Made by a program: the position numbers and the translations under genes
Notes under the pieces: generated by a model
Seen by the model: the letters and a program-made list of their open reading frames with translations, nothing else
Database searches by the model: none
What the model was told of the DNA's origin: nothing
Origin: Desulfopila_A sp964446655
GTDB lineage: Bacteria; Desulfobacterota; Desulfobulbia; Desulfobulbales; Desulfocapsaceae
Direction of reading: 5' to 3'
DNA: 27,668 nucleotides
Assembly (NCBI GenBank): GCA_964446655.1
Contig: CAYUPL010000045.1
Span: 1-27,668, forward strand
In this document: positions 1 to 8,524 of the stretch, in pieces
Layout of the letters: each line of letters starts with the position of its first letter
How positions within the stretch are numbered: the stretch's first letter is position 1

Positions 1-54
1 CTTGTGGCAATACAGCGCAAACTTTCCAAGATCATTGATCTTTTTGAAAAATAA
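1..54 (+). CDS. C-terminal end of a truncated gene
   Basis: The first 17 codons stay open in frame 1 and end with TAA at 52-54, giving a tail LVAIQRKLSKIIDLFEK. The amphipathic, Lys/Leu-rich composition looks like a coding end and not random sequence, and the stop sits 23 bases before the stop of the oppositely oriented sirtuin, a normal convergent arrangement. The rest of the gene lies outside the window, so neither the product nor the reality of the gene can be settled here. Confidence 0.4.
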   Translation, partial: LVAIQRKLSKIIDLFEK

Positions 55-77
55 TGGAGCTTTTCCGGCAGAAGCGG

Positions 78-872
78 TTACCGTTCTTCAGGGGCTTCAG
101 TTTGAAGACGTTGCTGGAAGTAATCCAACATGACGGAGGCGCTGCCCTGAAAAAAGTAATCACTGAGCGGTGCACCTCCCGGCTCGCCTCTGCTCAAGTG
201 GGTTTCATCCAGGTTGAATTCATAGACCAAGCCACCCGATAATTTGACCTGCTGCGGCAATGAAGCTGCGGGATAGACCTGGGCCGACGTACCTATGACC
301 ATGATGAGATCACAGCGATGGAGCAGATCATTGATTTCTGTAAGACGACGTACATTCTCACCAAAAAGTACAACATCAGGCTTAAGCACCATTTCACAGA
401 AACGACAACGCGGCACCATCTCTTCATGAAGTAAAGAAGGCGCCGGATCGCTGACATCACCACAGCCCAGGCAGTGAAGGAAGTGGTGATTACCGTGTAT
501 TTCCAGGACGTTTCGACTGCCGCCCTCCTGATGCAGATTATCAATATTCTGTGTTACAACACCTTGCAGAAAACCTTTATTTTCCAGCTCAGCCAGTATC
601 AAGTGTGCCGTATTGGGCTTTTTGCCGAGGAGCGCTTTGCCCAACGTGCGAAAGAGTTGCCACGATTTCTCCGGATCACTACGAAAGGCCGCCACGGTAG
701 CATATTCCTCAGGGGGAAACTTCGACCAGAGGCCTCCGGGACTGCGAAAATCATCAATGCCGCTTTCCACGGATATACCTGCTCCAGTCAAGGCGACAAC
801 CTTGCGGGCTTTCTTAAACCGCGAAACCGCTTCATCGCCATATTTTCTATCCGACAAGGTGATCTTTTTCAT
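78..872 (-). CDS. SIR2-family NAD-dependent protein deacylase
   Basis: A 264-residue sirtuin, predicted to remove acyl groups from lysine using NAD+ in the cytoplasm. The Rossmann NAD motif is GAGISVESGIDDFRSPGGLW (about residues 30-49), followed by TQNIDNLH (108-114), with the catalytic His in EIHGNHH at about 126. Four zinc cysteines form two pairs (CLGC 134/137 and CRFC 156/159). VVLFGE and GTSAQVYPAASLP are also typical. The ATG at 872 is preceded by GGAGAGGGAG, a good ribosome site. It lies 66 bases downstream of phoR on the same strand and may be read from the phoBR transcript, although a functional link is not shown. The exact acyl preference (acetyl, succinyl or other) cannot be read from these motifs. 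Confidence 0.93.
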   Translation of the reverse strand: MKKITLSDRKYGDEAVSRFKKARKVVALTGAGISVESGIDDFRSPGGLWSKFPPEEYATVAAFRSDPEKSWQLFRTLGKALLGKKPNTAHLILAELENKGFLQGVVTQNIDNLHQEGGSRNVLEIHGNHHFLHCLGCGDVSDPAPSLLHEEMVPRCRFCEMVLKPDVVLFGENVRRLTEINDLLHRCDLIMVIGTSAQVYPAASLPQQVKLSGGLVYEFNLDETHLSRGEPGGAPLSDYFFQGSASVMLDYFQQRLQTEAPEER

Positions 873-938
873 ATCTCCCTCTCCTGCGCACTCACTCAGC
901 AGAGCAGCAATGGATATTGACCACAGGCCCTGCCCTTT

Positions 939-2777
939 TTACGCGCCGTCTCCCCAGGGCAGGGTGATGGTAAAGGTACTGCCGACATTCAATTCACTGG
1001 TAACATCAACCGTTCCGTTATGGGCCAGAACAATATGCTTGACAATGGCGAGTCCAAGTCCGGTGCCGCCCTTCTCTCTACTGCGGGCCTTATCGCTTCT
1101 GTAAAAACGTTCGAAAAGCCTGGGAAGATGATTCGAGGCAATTCCAACCCCGTTATCAGTTACGGTTATCTTTACCACTTTATCATCATTCTCCGTTGTC
1201 GTCCAGGCCGCCACGGAGACCACACCTCCTTTTTTGCTGTACTTTATGGCATTGACAAGCAGATTTACCAGAGCCTGTTCCAGCAGGGTCTCATTCATGT
1301 TGAGCTGTAAACCCTCGGGACAATCGAGGACTACGGAGACGCCCTCCTCTTCGGCTCTATGTTGACATGTTTCCACGGCAACATCAAGCACCACACACAG
1401 GCTCCCTCGAACCAGTTTTATCTGTTTATGGTCCGCCTCCTGCTCTATTCTGGAAAGCGCCAGCAGATCATCAATTATCTCATTGAGCCGCTCAGCCTGG
1501 CGGAGAACCGTATCAAGGAAACGAAGTGAATCTTCCCGGTTGTCCAGGGCTCCATCGAGCAAGGTTTCTACATAGCCCCGGATTGAGGTGATCGGCGTGC
1601 GGAGCTCGTGGGAGACGTTGGCGACAAAATCGCGTCGGACCCGCTCAAGGCGGCGCAGTTCTGTGACATCGTTCATGACAACCAGAACACCCATCACATT
1701 TCTTCCCTGATCGTTCAGCGAAACGATATTCGTCTGCAGAAATTTCTGCCCCTCATCGTCCGTATGAACAATCTCGTCCACCAGAGAGACACCACTGTCA
1801 ATTACCTGACGAATCTGCTGCTGCAGACCGATGTTACGGAGAACCTCCTGAATTACCTTACCCTTTGCCTTGTTTTCATCAATGCCGAACAACCCGGCCG
1901 CGGCCTTGTTAATATTGATGACCCGCCCATCGCCATCGACGGCAATAACCGACTCTACCATGCTGGCAAAGACGGTTTCCAGCTCATTCCTCTGCGTCTT
2001 TATGGTTTCGATTCGCTCATTGAGTTGGGCAGCCATTTTTTCCATGGCGGTTGCCAGGGCGCTGACTTCAAGCGAAGGCGACATCTCCTGAAAAAAGCTC
2101 TTCCGCCGGGAGAAATCACCTTGAGAAAACCTTTGCGCCGCCCTTTTAATTTCCTCAAGAGGTCGGGTTATATTCCGGGCAATCAGATACGAGGCGATAC
2201 TCAGCAGAAATGCTATGGCGATAGCGGCGCAAAATATCCTGACAGACATGATGCGCAGTGCCTCTTCAATTGCATCCACTGTGACAGACATGCGTAAAGC
2301 CGCCTTCACGGCAGAGCCGTTTTCCACAGAGCGCTCTTTTGCCTGTCCGCCATATATGGGTATGGCGACATAGAGCATCTCCCGATCAATGGTTCTGGAA
2401 TAACGCAACGATTTACCTGTGTTACCCTGCAGAGCTGCCGCGATCTCAACTCTCTGATGATGCGGCTCCATAAGGGTCGGATCCTCATTTGAATCCGCCA
2501 CCACCAAGCCATCCGGTAAAACAACCGTCACCCGGGTACCGGATTCTCTGCCCGAATTCTTCACATAATTCCGTAATTTTTCATTATTGTCCTGCGCCAG
2601 CATTTCGGCGACAACCGGCTTCACAAGTTGGAGACGGGCCATGAGTCCCCTCTCCTGATCCTCAATATAGAAACTCTGCAGTGATGATCGACCAAACCAG
2701 GAAAGACTCACCACGGTGAGGAGCAGTACAAAAAAGTTAACCAGGCAGATCTGCCAGATCAGTTTTGTATCTTTCAT
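939..2777 (-). CDS. phoR: Phosphate-regulon sensor histidine kinase PhoR
   Basis: A 612-residue membrane sensor kinase that should phosphorylate the adjacent PhoB. Domain order seen: TM1 (about 7-28), an extracytoplasmic segment (about 30-178), TM2 (about 180-200), HAMP (about 201-255), PAS (about 265-375), a HisKA box DFVANVSHELRTP with phospho-acceptor His at about 390, then an HATPase_c domain with N box (NLLVNAIKYS), G1 (DNGVGI) and G2 (GTGLGL). The large periplasmic part differs from E. coli PhoR, which has almost none, but is common in PhoR of other phyla. The start at 2777 lacks a convincing Shine-Dalgarno. Assignment as PhoR and not a general kinase rests on the phoB neighbour 57 bases upstream and the divergent phoU-pst operon. 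Confidence 0.93.
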   Translation of the reverse strand: MKDTKLIWQICLVNFFVLLLTVVSLSWFGRSSLQSFYIEDQERGLMARLQLVKPVVAEMLAQDNNEKLRNYVKNSGRESGTRVTVVLPDGLVVADSNEDPTLMEPHHQRVEIAAALQGNTGKSLRYSRTIDREMLYVAIPIYGGQAKERSVENGSAVKAALRMSVTVDAIEEALRIMSVRIFCAAIAIAFLLSIASYLIARNITRPLEEIKRAAQRFSQGDFSRRKSFFQEMSPSLEVSALATAMEKMAAQLNERIETIKTQRNELETVFASMVESVIAVDGDGRVININKAAAGLFGIDENKAKGKVIQEVLRNIGLQQQIRQVIDSGVSLVDEIVHTDDEGQKFLQTNIVSLNDQGRNVMGVLVVMNDVTELRRLERVRRDFVANVSHELRTPITSIRGYVETLLDGALDNREDSLRFLDTVLRQAERLNEIIDDLLALSRIEQEADHKQIKLVRGSLCVVLDVAVETCQHRAEEEGVSVVLDCPEGLQLNMNETLLEQALVNLLVNAIKYSKKGGVVSVAAWTTTENDDKVVKITVTDNGVGIASNHLPRLFERFYRSDKARSREKGGTGLGLAIVKHIVLAHNGTVDVTSELNVGSTFTITLPWGDGA

Positions 2778-2834
2778 AATTGTTATTCTAGTAAAAATTC
2801 CATATATAAATACTTCCGGCTTGACGGTCTCTTC

Positions 2835-3566
2835 TCAAAGATCTTCCCGGCCTTCTCCGTCCCAGTTGGCATTAAGGCGATAGCCTATCCCTCTGACTGT
2901 TTCGATCATTCGGCCGGCCTCCCCCATTTTCTTACGCAGGCCGAAGATCTGCACATCGATGGCACGTGGAGTTATGAGAAAATCATAGCCCCGTACGGAA
3001 TCGATAATCTGTTGCCGGGTGAACACCCAACCGGGCTTTTTGGCAAGAAAGGTGAGGATACCGAACTCCGTCATGGTGAGCTGCAGCATCTCCTCTCCCA
3101 GACGCGCCTCGTGCCGCGCCTGATCAATGCGCAGGTTGTGAATAGCAACCATTTCCTGGCCGCTCTCGTTATCCTCGTTTTTTCGTTCCTCGGCCCGCCG
3201 CAAAACCGCCTTTATCCGGGCGATGAGAACCTTGGGGCTGAAAGGTTTGGTTATATAATCATCGGCCCCGCTCTCCAGGCCGGCTATAACATCCTCTTCT
3301 TCTCCCTTGGCCGTCAACATGATCACAGGCGCCCCGAATTCCTCGTTACCCTGTTTTTTACGCAGATGCTTACAGACATCAAGACCGGACAAGCCGGGAA
3401 GCATCAGATCGAGCAGAATGCAGGCAAAGGACTCTTTATCCAGAATTTCAAGGCCCTCCTCGCCGGAATCAGCACAGGTTACATTGAAACCGGCCCGAAT
3501 AAGATTATAGCTGACCAGCTGCTGGATATCGGTATCGTCTTCGATTATAAGAATATGTTTTTTCAT
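2835..3566 (-). CDS. phoB: Phosphate-regulon response regulator PhoB
   Basis: A 243-residue OmpR/PhoB-class regulator. The N-terminal receiver has the acidic pair in IIEDDTD, phospho-acceptor Asp at about 53 (LLDLMLPG) and the conserved Lys in YITKPFSPK. The C-terminal winged helix ends with RGIGYRL and includes DVQIFGLRKKMG. The frame stays open upstream to an ATG at 3662, but the ATG at 3566 is chosen: it starts the receiver directly (MKKHILIIEDD), matches family length, and follows GAGAGTTAGTAAAA. It is expected to activate the divergent phoU-pst operon when phosphorylated by PhoR. The leader upstream contains a strong hairpin (separate entry). Confidence 0.95.
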   Translation of the reverse strand: MKKHILIIEDDTDIQQLVSYNLIRAGFNVTCADSGEEGLEILDKESFACILLDLMLPGLSGLDVCKHLRKKQGNEEFGAPVIMLTAKGEEEDVIAGLESGADDYITKPFSPKVLIARIKAVLRRAEERKNEDNESGQEMVAIHNLRIDQARHEARLGEEMLQLTMTEFGILTFLAKKPGWVFTRQQIIDSVRGYDFLITPRAIDVQIFGLRKKMGEAGRMIETVRGIGYRLNANWDGEGREDL

Positions 3567-3619
3567 TTTTACTAACTCTCTTTTCTTTCTGCGTCGTAGA
3601 GGGCCCTTGAGGGGGTAAT

Positions 3620-3653
3620 GAGGCGGCAAATTTCTCTCTATTCCTGCCGCCTC
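3620..3653 (-). promoter_or_regulatory. Strong hairpin in the phoB leader
   Basis: GAGGCGGCA at 3620-3628 and TGCCGCCTC at 3645-3653 form a perfect 9-bp GC-rich stem with a 16-base loop. It sits 54 bases upstream of the phoB start, so it should be in the phoB mRNA leader. No T-run follows on the leftward strand, so it does not look like a simple terminator; a role in mRNA stability or translation is inference. Confidence 0.45.
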
Positions 3654-3748
3654 TATCTGCATCGTTCCATGGCTTAATCCCGGATTTCTCCCACCATGAC
3701 GTAAAAGGATGCATCATTTGCAGATGCGCCGCAAGCCATTTCCCCCGG

Positions 3749-3781
3749 CTAACACAATCCTAATATTTTTTTAACCAAGGT
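3749..3781 (+). promoter_or_regulatory. Candidate Pho box (three 11-base direct repeats)
   Basis: CTAACACAATC, CTAATATTTTT and TTAACCAAGGT follow each other with an exact 11-base period, each starting with a (C/T)TAA(C/T) core. PhoB is known to bind tandem 11-base units made of 7 conserved bases plus a 4-base AT-rich spacer. The period and the position upstream of phoU-pst fit that layout; the core differs from the enterobacterial CTGTCAT. The call is inferred from spacing and context. Confidence 0.5.
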
Positions 3782-3892
3782 GAAATACTTATCCCGTATC
3801 TTCTCCTCACAATAGATAATTATCCGAACAGGTGACTTTATGCCCCCACAACGTGTCCGGCTGTGAGCGGCACTGGAGAATATAGCGCTACC

Positions 3893-4552
3893 ATGCAACC
3901 ACATTATACCTTCCACCATGAGCTGGAAAAATTAAACAAAAAGCTTTTCGAGCTGAGTTCAATAGTTGAAGACCGAGTACGCCGAGCCGCCCAGGTCATA
4001 CTGACCAAAGACCCCGCGGAAATACAATCGATAATCGTCTCTGATTATGAAATAGATGAAATGGAGATTGAAATAGAAGAGGATTGTCTGAAAATCCTCG
4101 CCCTGCATCAACCCGTGGCCGGCGACCTGCGATTCATCATAACAGTAATCAAAATAAATAATGAAATTGAGAGAATTGCCGACATTGCCGTCAACATAGC
4201 AATACGTGTACAGACTATATCCAAATGCCGCCCCCTGGAGGTGGAATTTGATTTCAATATTATGTCGGAGAAAGTGACTTCGATGTTGAAAAAAAGTCTC
4301 GATGCCCTGGTGTACCGTGATGCCAAGGCCGCCAGGGCTGTGTTCCTTATAGATGACCAGGTTGATACCTTACGAAATCAAGCCTACAAACACATTACCG
4401 CACTCATCCCCAAACATCCCCATCAGGCTGATTGTCTCATCAACACCTATCTGCTGGCCAGGCATCTGGAACGAATCGCCGACCGTGCAACCAATATTGC
4501 CGAAGAGGTTGTCTACCTTGTCGAAGGCACCATTGTCCGGCCGGTATCATAA
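3893..4552 (+). CDS. phoU: Phosphate transport regulator PhoU
   Basis: A 219-residue PhoU, the helical-bundle protein that links Pst transporter state to PhoR and keeps the Pho response off when phosphate is plentiful. The sequence is highly helical and shows two PhoU repeats, with metal-site style acidic patterns (EIDEMEIEIEEDCLKI; EIERIADIAVNIA; HLERIADRATNIAEEVVYLVEG). The ATG at 3893 is preferred over a GTG at 3863 because it opens with MQPHYTFHHELEKLNKKL, as in family members; a GGAGA lies 13 bases upstream. phoU is the first gene of the operon here, whereas in E. coli it is the last gene of pstSCAB-phoU. Confidence 0.95.
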   Translation: MQPHYTFHHELEKLNKKLFELSSIVEDRVRRAAQVILTKDPAEIQSIIVSDYEIDEMEIEIEEDCLKILALHQPVAGDLRFIITVIKINNEIERIADIAVNIAIRVQTISKCRPLEVEFDFNIMSEKVTSMLKKSLDALVYRDAKAARAVFLIDDQVDTLRNQAYKHITALIPKHPHQADCLINTYLLARHLERIADRATNIAEEVVYLVEGTIVRPVS

Positions 4553-4553
4553 A

Positions 4554-4622
4554 ATGGAAAAATCAGGACAACAGGCCAAAATGATCCGGCAACGACTCTA
4601 CCTGCCTTGGTTTGTCTCATGA
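4554..4622 (+). CDS. Possible 22-codon leader peptide before pstC
   Basis: An ATG one base after the phoU stop opens a 22-codon frame (MEKSGQQAKMIRQRLYLPWF...) whose TGA overlaps the pstC ATG as ATGA at 4619-4622. That overlap is the usual arrangement for translational coupling, and it fills the whole gap between phoU and pstC, where pstC has no clear ribosome site of its own. It has no good Shine-Dalgarno itself and could be chance. Confidence 0.25.
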   Translation: MEKSGQQAKMIRQRLYLPWFVS

Positions 4623-6007
4623 TATTCTCATATTTCATACCTCTATTATTGCTCCTTTGCATCACTGTCTACTATCTTGGTTCCAACCGCGCCAAGCAGG
4701 TCGGACAGATGGAAGGCGGCGGCAGAGCGCTTCATTCACTGCCCGGCTATTACGGCATCTATGTCGCCATCTGGTGCGCCATCCCGGCACTGGTGCTCTA
4801 TGGCATCTGGCACATATTTGAAAGCCGCATACTGATGTCTTTCGCCATTCAGATGCTGCCGCAGGATATGCTCAAGGCATCACCGGCGGAAATGTCCCTT
4901 ATTATTAATGATATCAAAAATGTGATTGCCGGAAACTATTTTACTAACATCGACAATGACACTGTTCAAAAAGCAGCCGATACCTTCACCAGGTTACAGC
5001 AGCAGTATCGATTTTTCATTGGCATCATACTGATTCTGCTTTCCATGGCGACCTCGTTTTGGGCCTATAGAAAAATAGAGCGTCAACTGCGGGCTCGCAA
5101 CAGAGTGGAAAGGCTTGTTAAATATTTTCTCATCGGTTGTTCGGCCATCGCCATACTGACCACAATCGGCATTGTTCTCTCCGTCCTTTTCGAGGCCATC
5201 CGCTTTTTTAAAGTTATCCCGGTAACGGATTTTCTCTTTGGCCTCACCTGGAGTCCTCAAACCGCTATACGCGAAGGCCAAACAGGCTCTTCCGGCGCTT
5301 TTGGTGCGGTCCCTATCTTCGCGGGCACCATGCTCATCGCTTTGATCGCCATGCTGGTTGCCATACCGGTGGGCTTGATGTCGGCTATCTATCTTTCCGA
5401 ATATGCCAATAAACAGTTCCGCACCGTAGCTAAACCGCTTCTGGAAATCCTGGCCGGCATCCCCACGGTTGTATATGGATTCTTTGCCGCCCTGGTCGTA
5501 GCCCCGATGCTGCGTGACGCCGGGGCAGTGATAGGTTTACCGGTGGCCTCGGAAAGTGCCCTGGCAGCCGGTGTTGTCATGGGTGTTATGATCATTCCCT
5601 TCGTCTCTTCTCTTTCCGATGATGTTATCCACGCCGTACCCCAGACAATGCGTGACGGCAGCTACGCCCTTGGAGCAACGAAATACGAGACTATCCGCAG
5701 TGTAGTCATCCCGGCAGCTCTGCCCGGTATTGTCGGAGGTGTTCTTCTTGCCGTCTCCAGAGCTATCGGCGAAACGATGATCGTCGTTATGGCAGCCGGG
5801 CTGGCAGCCAATCTCACCGCCAACCCTTTTCAGGCCGTCACCACGGTGACCGTCCAGATAGTGACCCTGCTGGTGGGTGATCAGGAATTTGACAGCCCCA
5901 AAACCATGGCGGCCTTTGCCCTTGGTCTGGTGCTGTTTGTCTTTACTCTTTTCCTGAATTTTATCGCCCTGCGGGTTGTGCGTAAATACCGGGAACAGTA
6001 CGAATAG
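4619..6007 (+). CDS. pstC: Phosphate ABC transporter permease PstC (extended form)
   Basis: A 462-residue inner-membrane permease of the high-affinity phosphate importer. The C-terminal two thirds is a BPD-transport permease domain with the coupling-loop region GSYALGATKYETIRSVVIPAALPGIVGGVLLAVSRAIGETMIV. The N-terminal ~190 residues carry extra membrane helices and a soluble loop, matching the DUF3708-type extension known in a subset of PstC; E. coli PstC is only about 320 residues. A TTG at 4607 is an alternative start; the ATG at 4619 is preferred because it is the normal codon and overlaps the preceding short frame. It pairs with PstA to form the channel. Confidence 0.94.
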   Translation: MIFSYFIPLLLLLCITVYYLGSNRAKQVGQMEGGGRALHSLPGYYGIYVAIWCAIPALVLYGIWHIFESRILMSFAIQMLPQDMLKASPAEMSLIINDIKNVIAGNYFTNIDNDTVQKAADTFTRLQQQYRFFIGIILILLSMATSFWAYRKIERQLRARNRVERLVKYFLIGCSAIAILTTIGIVLSVLFEAIRFFKVIPVTDFLFGLTWSPQTAIREGQTGSSGAFGAVPIFAGTMLIALIAMLVAIPVGLMSAIYLSEYANKQFRTVAKPLLEILAGIPTVVYGFFAALVVAPMLRDAGAVIGLPVASESALAAGVVMGVMIIPFVSSLSDDVIHAVPQTMRDGSYALGATKYETIRSVVIPAALPGIVGGVLLAVSRAIGETMIVVMAAGLAANLTANPFQAVTTVTVQIVTLLVGDQEFDSPKTMAAFALGLVLFVFTLFLNFIALRVVRKYREQYE

Positions 6008-6055
6008 AACAAATCACATACATCCGAATATGTATATACAAAGGCAACCGGCTTC

Positions 6056-7324
6056 ATGAAAAACGACACAACCACTACAGCAATCATCGAGAAAGGGTTA
6101 CGGCGACGCTATCGTGCCGAGCAACGCTTTCGCCGCCTGGGAATAGCAGCAATCATGACCGCTCTCCTGTTCCTGTTCTTCTTGTTTTATTCGATTATTT
6201 CTAATGGATATCCTGCATTTCAGCAGACCTATATAGCACTGCAGGTATCCTTTGACGAAGATATCTTTGCTAACGAAAACATTGAAACGGCTAATTTCAT
6301 AGGACTGGTGAAAACATCCCTGCGTCAAATGTATCCCGATGTCACCAAGCGAAGTGACATCAGAGAACTCTATCAGCTGGTCAGCTCCGGGGCATCCTTC
6401 ACCTTACGTGATGCGGTGATAGCAGATCCGGGCCTTATAGGCACCAGCAAATCCATCTGGGTACCGGCCGACGATGATGTTGACATGTATATGAAAGGCA
6501 ATATAGATCCCACCGTAGCCGAATCATCCAGGCGGATCTCGGATCAGAAACTGGAATGGCTGCAGCGCCTTGAAAAGGACGGGGCAATTAAAAAACGTTT
6601 CAACACCGTTTTCTTTACAGCCGGTGACTCTCGTGAACCTGAATTGGCAGGCATTCTTGGAGCCGTAAAAGGGTCAATCTATACCTTGCTGATCACTCTC
6701 AGTCTAAGCTTTCCCATCGGTGTCGCCGCAGCCGTCTACCTTGAGGAATTTGCCCCGGACAATCGCTGGACCGATTTGATCGAAATCAATATCAACAATC
6801 TCGCGGCGGTGCCGTCTATTATTTTCGGTCTTCTTGGTCTGGCCATATTCATAAACTTCTTCGGCCTGCCCAGATCAACTCCGGTTGTCGGCGGCCTTGT
6901 CCTGACGCTGATGACATTGCCCACCATCATTATCGCCAGTCGGGCCTCCCTCAAATCCGTCCCCCCGTCCATCCGTGAGGCTGCTCTCGGTGTCGGCGCC
7001 TCAAAATTACAGACCATAACCCACCATGTATTACCACTCGCCCTGCCCGGTATGCTTACCGGTACGATTATAGGTATGGCACAGGCCTTGGGCGAAACCG
7101 CACCACTATTGATGATAGGAATGGTGGCCTTTATTGTCGATGTTCCTCAGGGAATAACCGACCCGGCCACCGCGCTGCCGGTACAGATATTCCTCTGGTC
7201 CGACAGCCCGGAGCGCGCCTTTACCGAAAGAACCTCTGCGGCCATAATGGTATTACTGGGCTTTCTGATGCTGATGAACGCCACCGCCATTGTGCTGCGG
7301 AAAAAATTTGAAATTAAATGGTAG
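6056..7324 (+). CDS. pstA: Phosphate ABC transporter permease PstA (extended form)
   Basis: A 422-residue permease partner of PstC. One membrane helix near residues 28-52 is followed by a ~140-residue extracytoplasmic region (DUF3333-type N-terminal extension), then a permease domain from about residue 200 with VKGSIYTLLITLSLSFPIGVAAAVYLEEFAP and the EAA-type loop REAALGVGASKLQTITHHVLPLALPGMLTGTIIGMAQALGETAPLL. E. coli PstA is about 296 residues, so both permeases here belong to the long subtype and probably match each other outside the membrane. The start lies 12 bases after AAGG, a modest ribosome site. The 48-base gap from pstC supports one operon. Confidence 0.94.
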   Translation: MKNDTTTTAIIEKGLRRRYRAEQRFRRLGIAAIMTALLFLFFLFYSIISNGYPAFQQTYIALQVSFDEDIFANENIETANFIGLVKTSLRQMYPDVTKRSDIRELYQLVSSGASFTLRDAVIADPGLIGTSKSIWVPADDDVDMYMKGNIDPTVAESSRRISDQKLEWLQRLEKDGAIKKRFNTVFFTAGDSREPELAGILGAVKGSIYTLLITLSLSFPIGVAAAVYLEEFAPDNRWTDLIEININNLAAVPSIIFGLLGLAIFINFFGLPRSTPVVGGLVLTLMTLPTIIIASRASLKSVPPSIREAALGVGASKLQTITHHVLPLALPGMLTGTIIGMAQALGETAPLLMIGMVAFIVDVPQGITDPATALPVQIFLWSDSPERAFTERTSAAIMVLLGFLMLMNATAIVLRKKFEIKW

Positions 7325-7389
7325 CAGCAACAGGGGATTTTCCCAAAAAAATTAAAATATTACTAAAAAAGGATTAAGGAGAAAAAAAG

Positions 7390-8439
7390 ATGAAAGTAAT
7401 ACATTTTATTATGGCAGGGGCTGTGTCGTTGTCTCTGTTGGGTGCCGGCAACGCAATGGCAGCCAGAGATTACATTTCGATCGTCGGTTCCTCTACCGTC
7501 TATCCCTTCGCCACGGTGGTCGCTGAACAGTTCGGCAAAACCAGCAGCTTTAAAACCCCTAAGATTGAATCAACCGGCTCCGGCGGTGGTTTCAAACTGT
7601 TTTGTGCCGGAGTGGGCGTCTCCCATCCCGACATCACCAATGCTTCCCGTGCGGTGAAAAGCTCCGAGCTGAAGACCTGTGCCGCCAACGGCGTTACCGA
7701 GATTGTTGAGGTCAAAATCGGTTATGACGGCATTGTTCTCGCTAACTCTAAAGCTGCAGCTCAGTTGGAGTTAGGCTTGAAAGACATTTTTCTCGCCCTG
7801 GCCAAGCAGGTACCGGATCCTAAAAACCCGGAAAAAATGATAGACAACCCCTACACGACCTGGAAAGATGTGAACAGTGCTCTTCCCGCAACGAAAATAG
7901 AGGTTTTAGGACCTCCTCCCACATCAGGAACCCGCGATGCTTTCGTTGAGCTGGCAATGGAAGGTGGTGCTAAAAAATTCGATAACCTGGCAGCATTGCG
8001 CTCATCCGACAAAAAAGGGTTCCAAAAGATTGCTCATACTCTGCGTGAAGACGGCGCATTTGTTGAAGCCGGTGAAAACGATAACCTTATCATACAGAAA
8101 CTGCAGGCCAACCCTGCCGCACTTGGTATCTTCGGATTCTCCTTCCTTGATCAGAATACCGACGTTGTCCAGGGGAGCATTGTGGAAGGCCAGGCCGCAG
8201 ATTTCGACAATATCGCCTCCGGCAAGTACCCGGTTTCAAGACCTTTATTCTTCTATGTCAAAAAAGCCCATGTTGATGTTATTCCCGGCGTGAAAGAATT
8301 TCTCGCCGAGTTCACCTCCGAGCAGGCATGGGGAGCAGATGGCTACCTGGCCGATAAAGGCATGATTCCAATGCCTGATGCAGAACGAAAAACGTTTGCC
8401 GCCAATGTCAAGAACCTTAAAACTGTTGAAATTAAATAG
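7390..8439 (+). CDS. pstS: Periplasmic phosphate-binding protein PstS
   Basis: A 349-residue substrate-binding protein. A Sec signal peptide is clear: Lys near the start, hydrophobic core (FIMAGAVSLSLLGAG) and a likely cut after NAMA at about residue 24. Phosphate-binding loops of the family are visible: SIVGSSTVYPFA, STGSGGGFK and GPPPTSGTRDAFVE. There is no lipobox, so it should be free in the periplasm. An excellent ribosome site (AAGGAG, 8 bases before the ATG) and the hairpin after its stop suggest it is made in greater amount than the other Pst subunits. Confidence 0.96.
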   Translation: MKVIHFIMAGAVSLSLLGAGNAMAARDYISIVGSSTVYPFATVVAEQFGKTSSFKTPKIESTGSGGGFKLFCAGVGVSHPDITNASRAVKSSELKTCAANGVTEIVEVKIGYDGIVLANSKAAAQLELGLKDIFLALAKQVPDPKNPEKMIDNPYTTWKDVNSALPATKIEVLGPPPTSGTRDAFVELAMEGGAKKFDNLAALRSSDKKGFQKIAHTLREDGAFVEAGENDNLIIQKLQANPAALGIFGFSFLDQNTDVVQGSIVEGQAADFDNIASGKYPVSRPLFFYVKKAHVDVIPGVKEFLAEFTSEQAWGADGYLADKGMIPMPDAERKTFAANVKNLKTVEIK

Positions 8440-8452
8440 TCTTTTCTAAAAA

Positions 8453-8482
8453 CTGGTTCCCTCTTTATCTGGAGGGAACCAG
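8453..8482 (+). promoter_or_regulatory. Perfect hairpin between pstS and pstB
   Basis: CTGGTTCCCTC (8453-8463) and GAGGGAACCAG (8472-8482) form an uninterrupted 11-bp stem with an 8-base loop, 13 bases after the pstS stop. The bases after it are ATTAGTTACC, so it lacks the T-run of a full intrinsic terminator. It is more likely to protect the pstS mRNA 3' end or to attenuate reading into pstB; this function is inferred. Confidence 0.7.
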
Positions 8483-8524
8483 ATTAGTTACCTAAAAAGT
8501 GCCATAACACATATTACTTTATAC

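Larger units (their letters stand above)
3567..3892. promoter_or_regulatory. Divergent intergenic region between phoB and phoU
   Basis: This 326-base region has no credible gene. It must carry the promoters of the leftward phoB-phoR transcript and the rightward phoU-pst transcript. Two structures stand out and are listed separately: a leader hairpin near phoB (3620-3653) and an 11-base direct repeat near phoU (3749-3781). A possible -10 for phoU is TATCTT at 3796-3801 or GATAAT at 3815-3820; neither has a good -35 at normal spacing, as is usual for an activator-dependent promoter. Confidence 0.7.

Noticed and set aside
1608..2297. A 229-codon rightward frame opposite phoR
   Set aside because: Antisense to conserved kinase domains, with no recognisable product or ribosome site.
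3567..3662. N-terminal extension of phoB to an upstream ATG
   Set aside because: The receiver domain begins at the inner ATG, which has a ribosome site; the extension would cover the leader hairpin.
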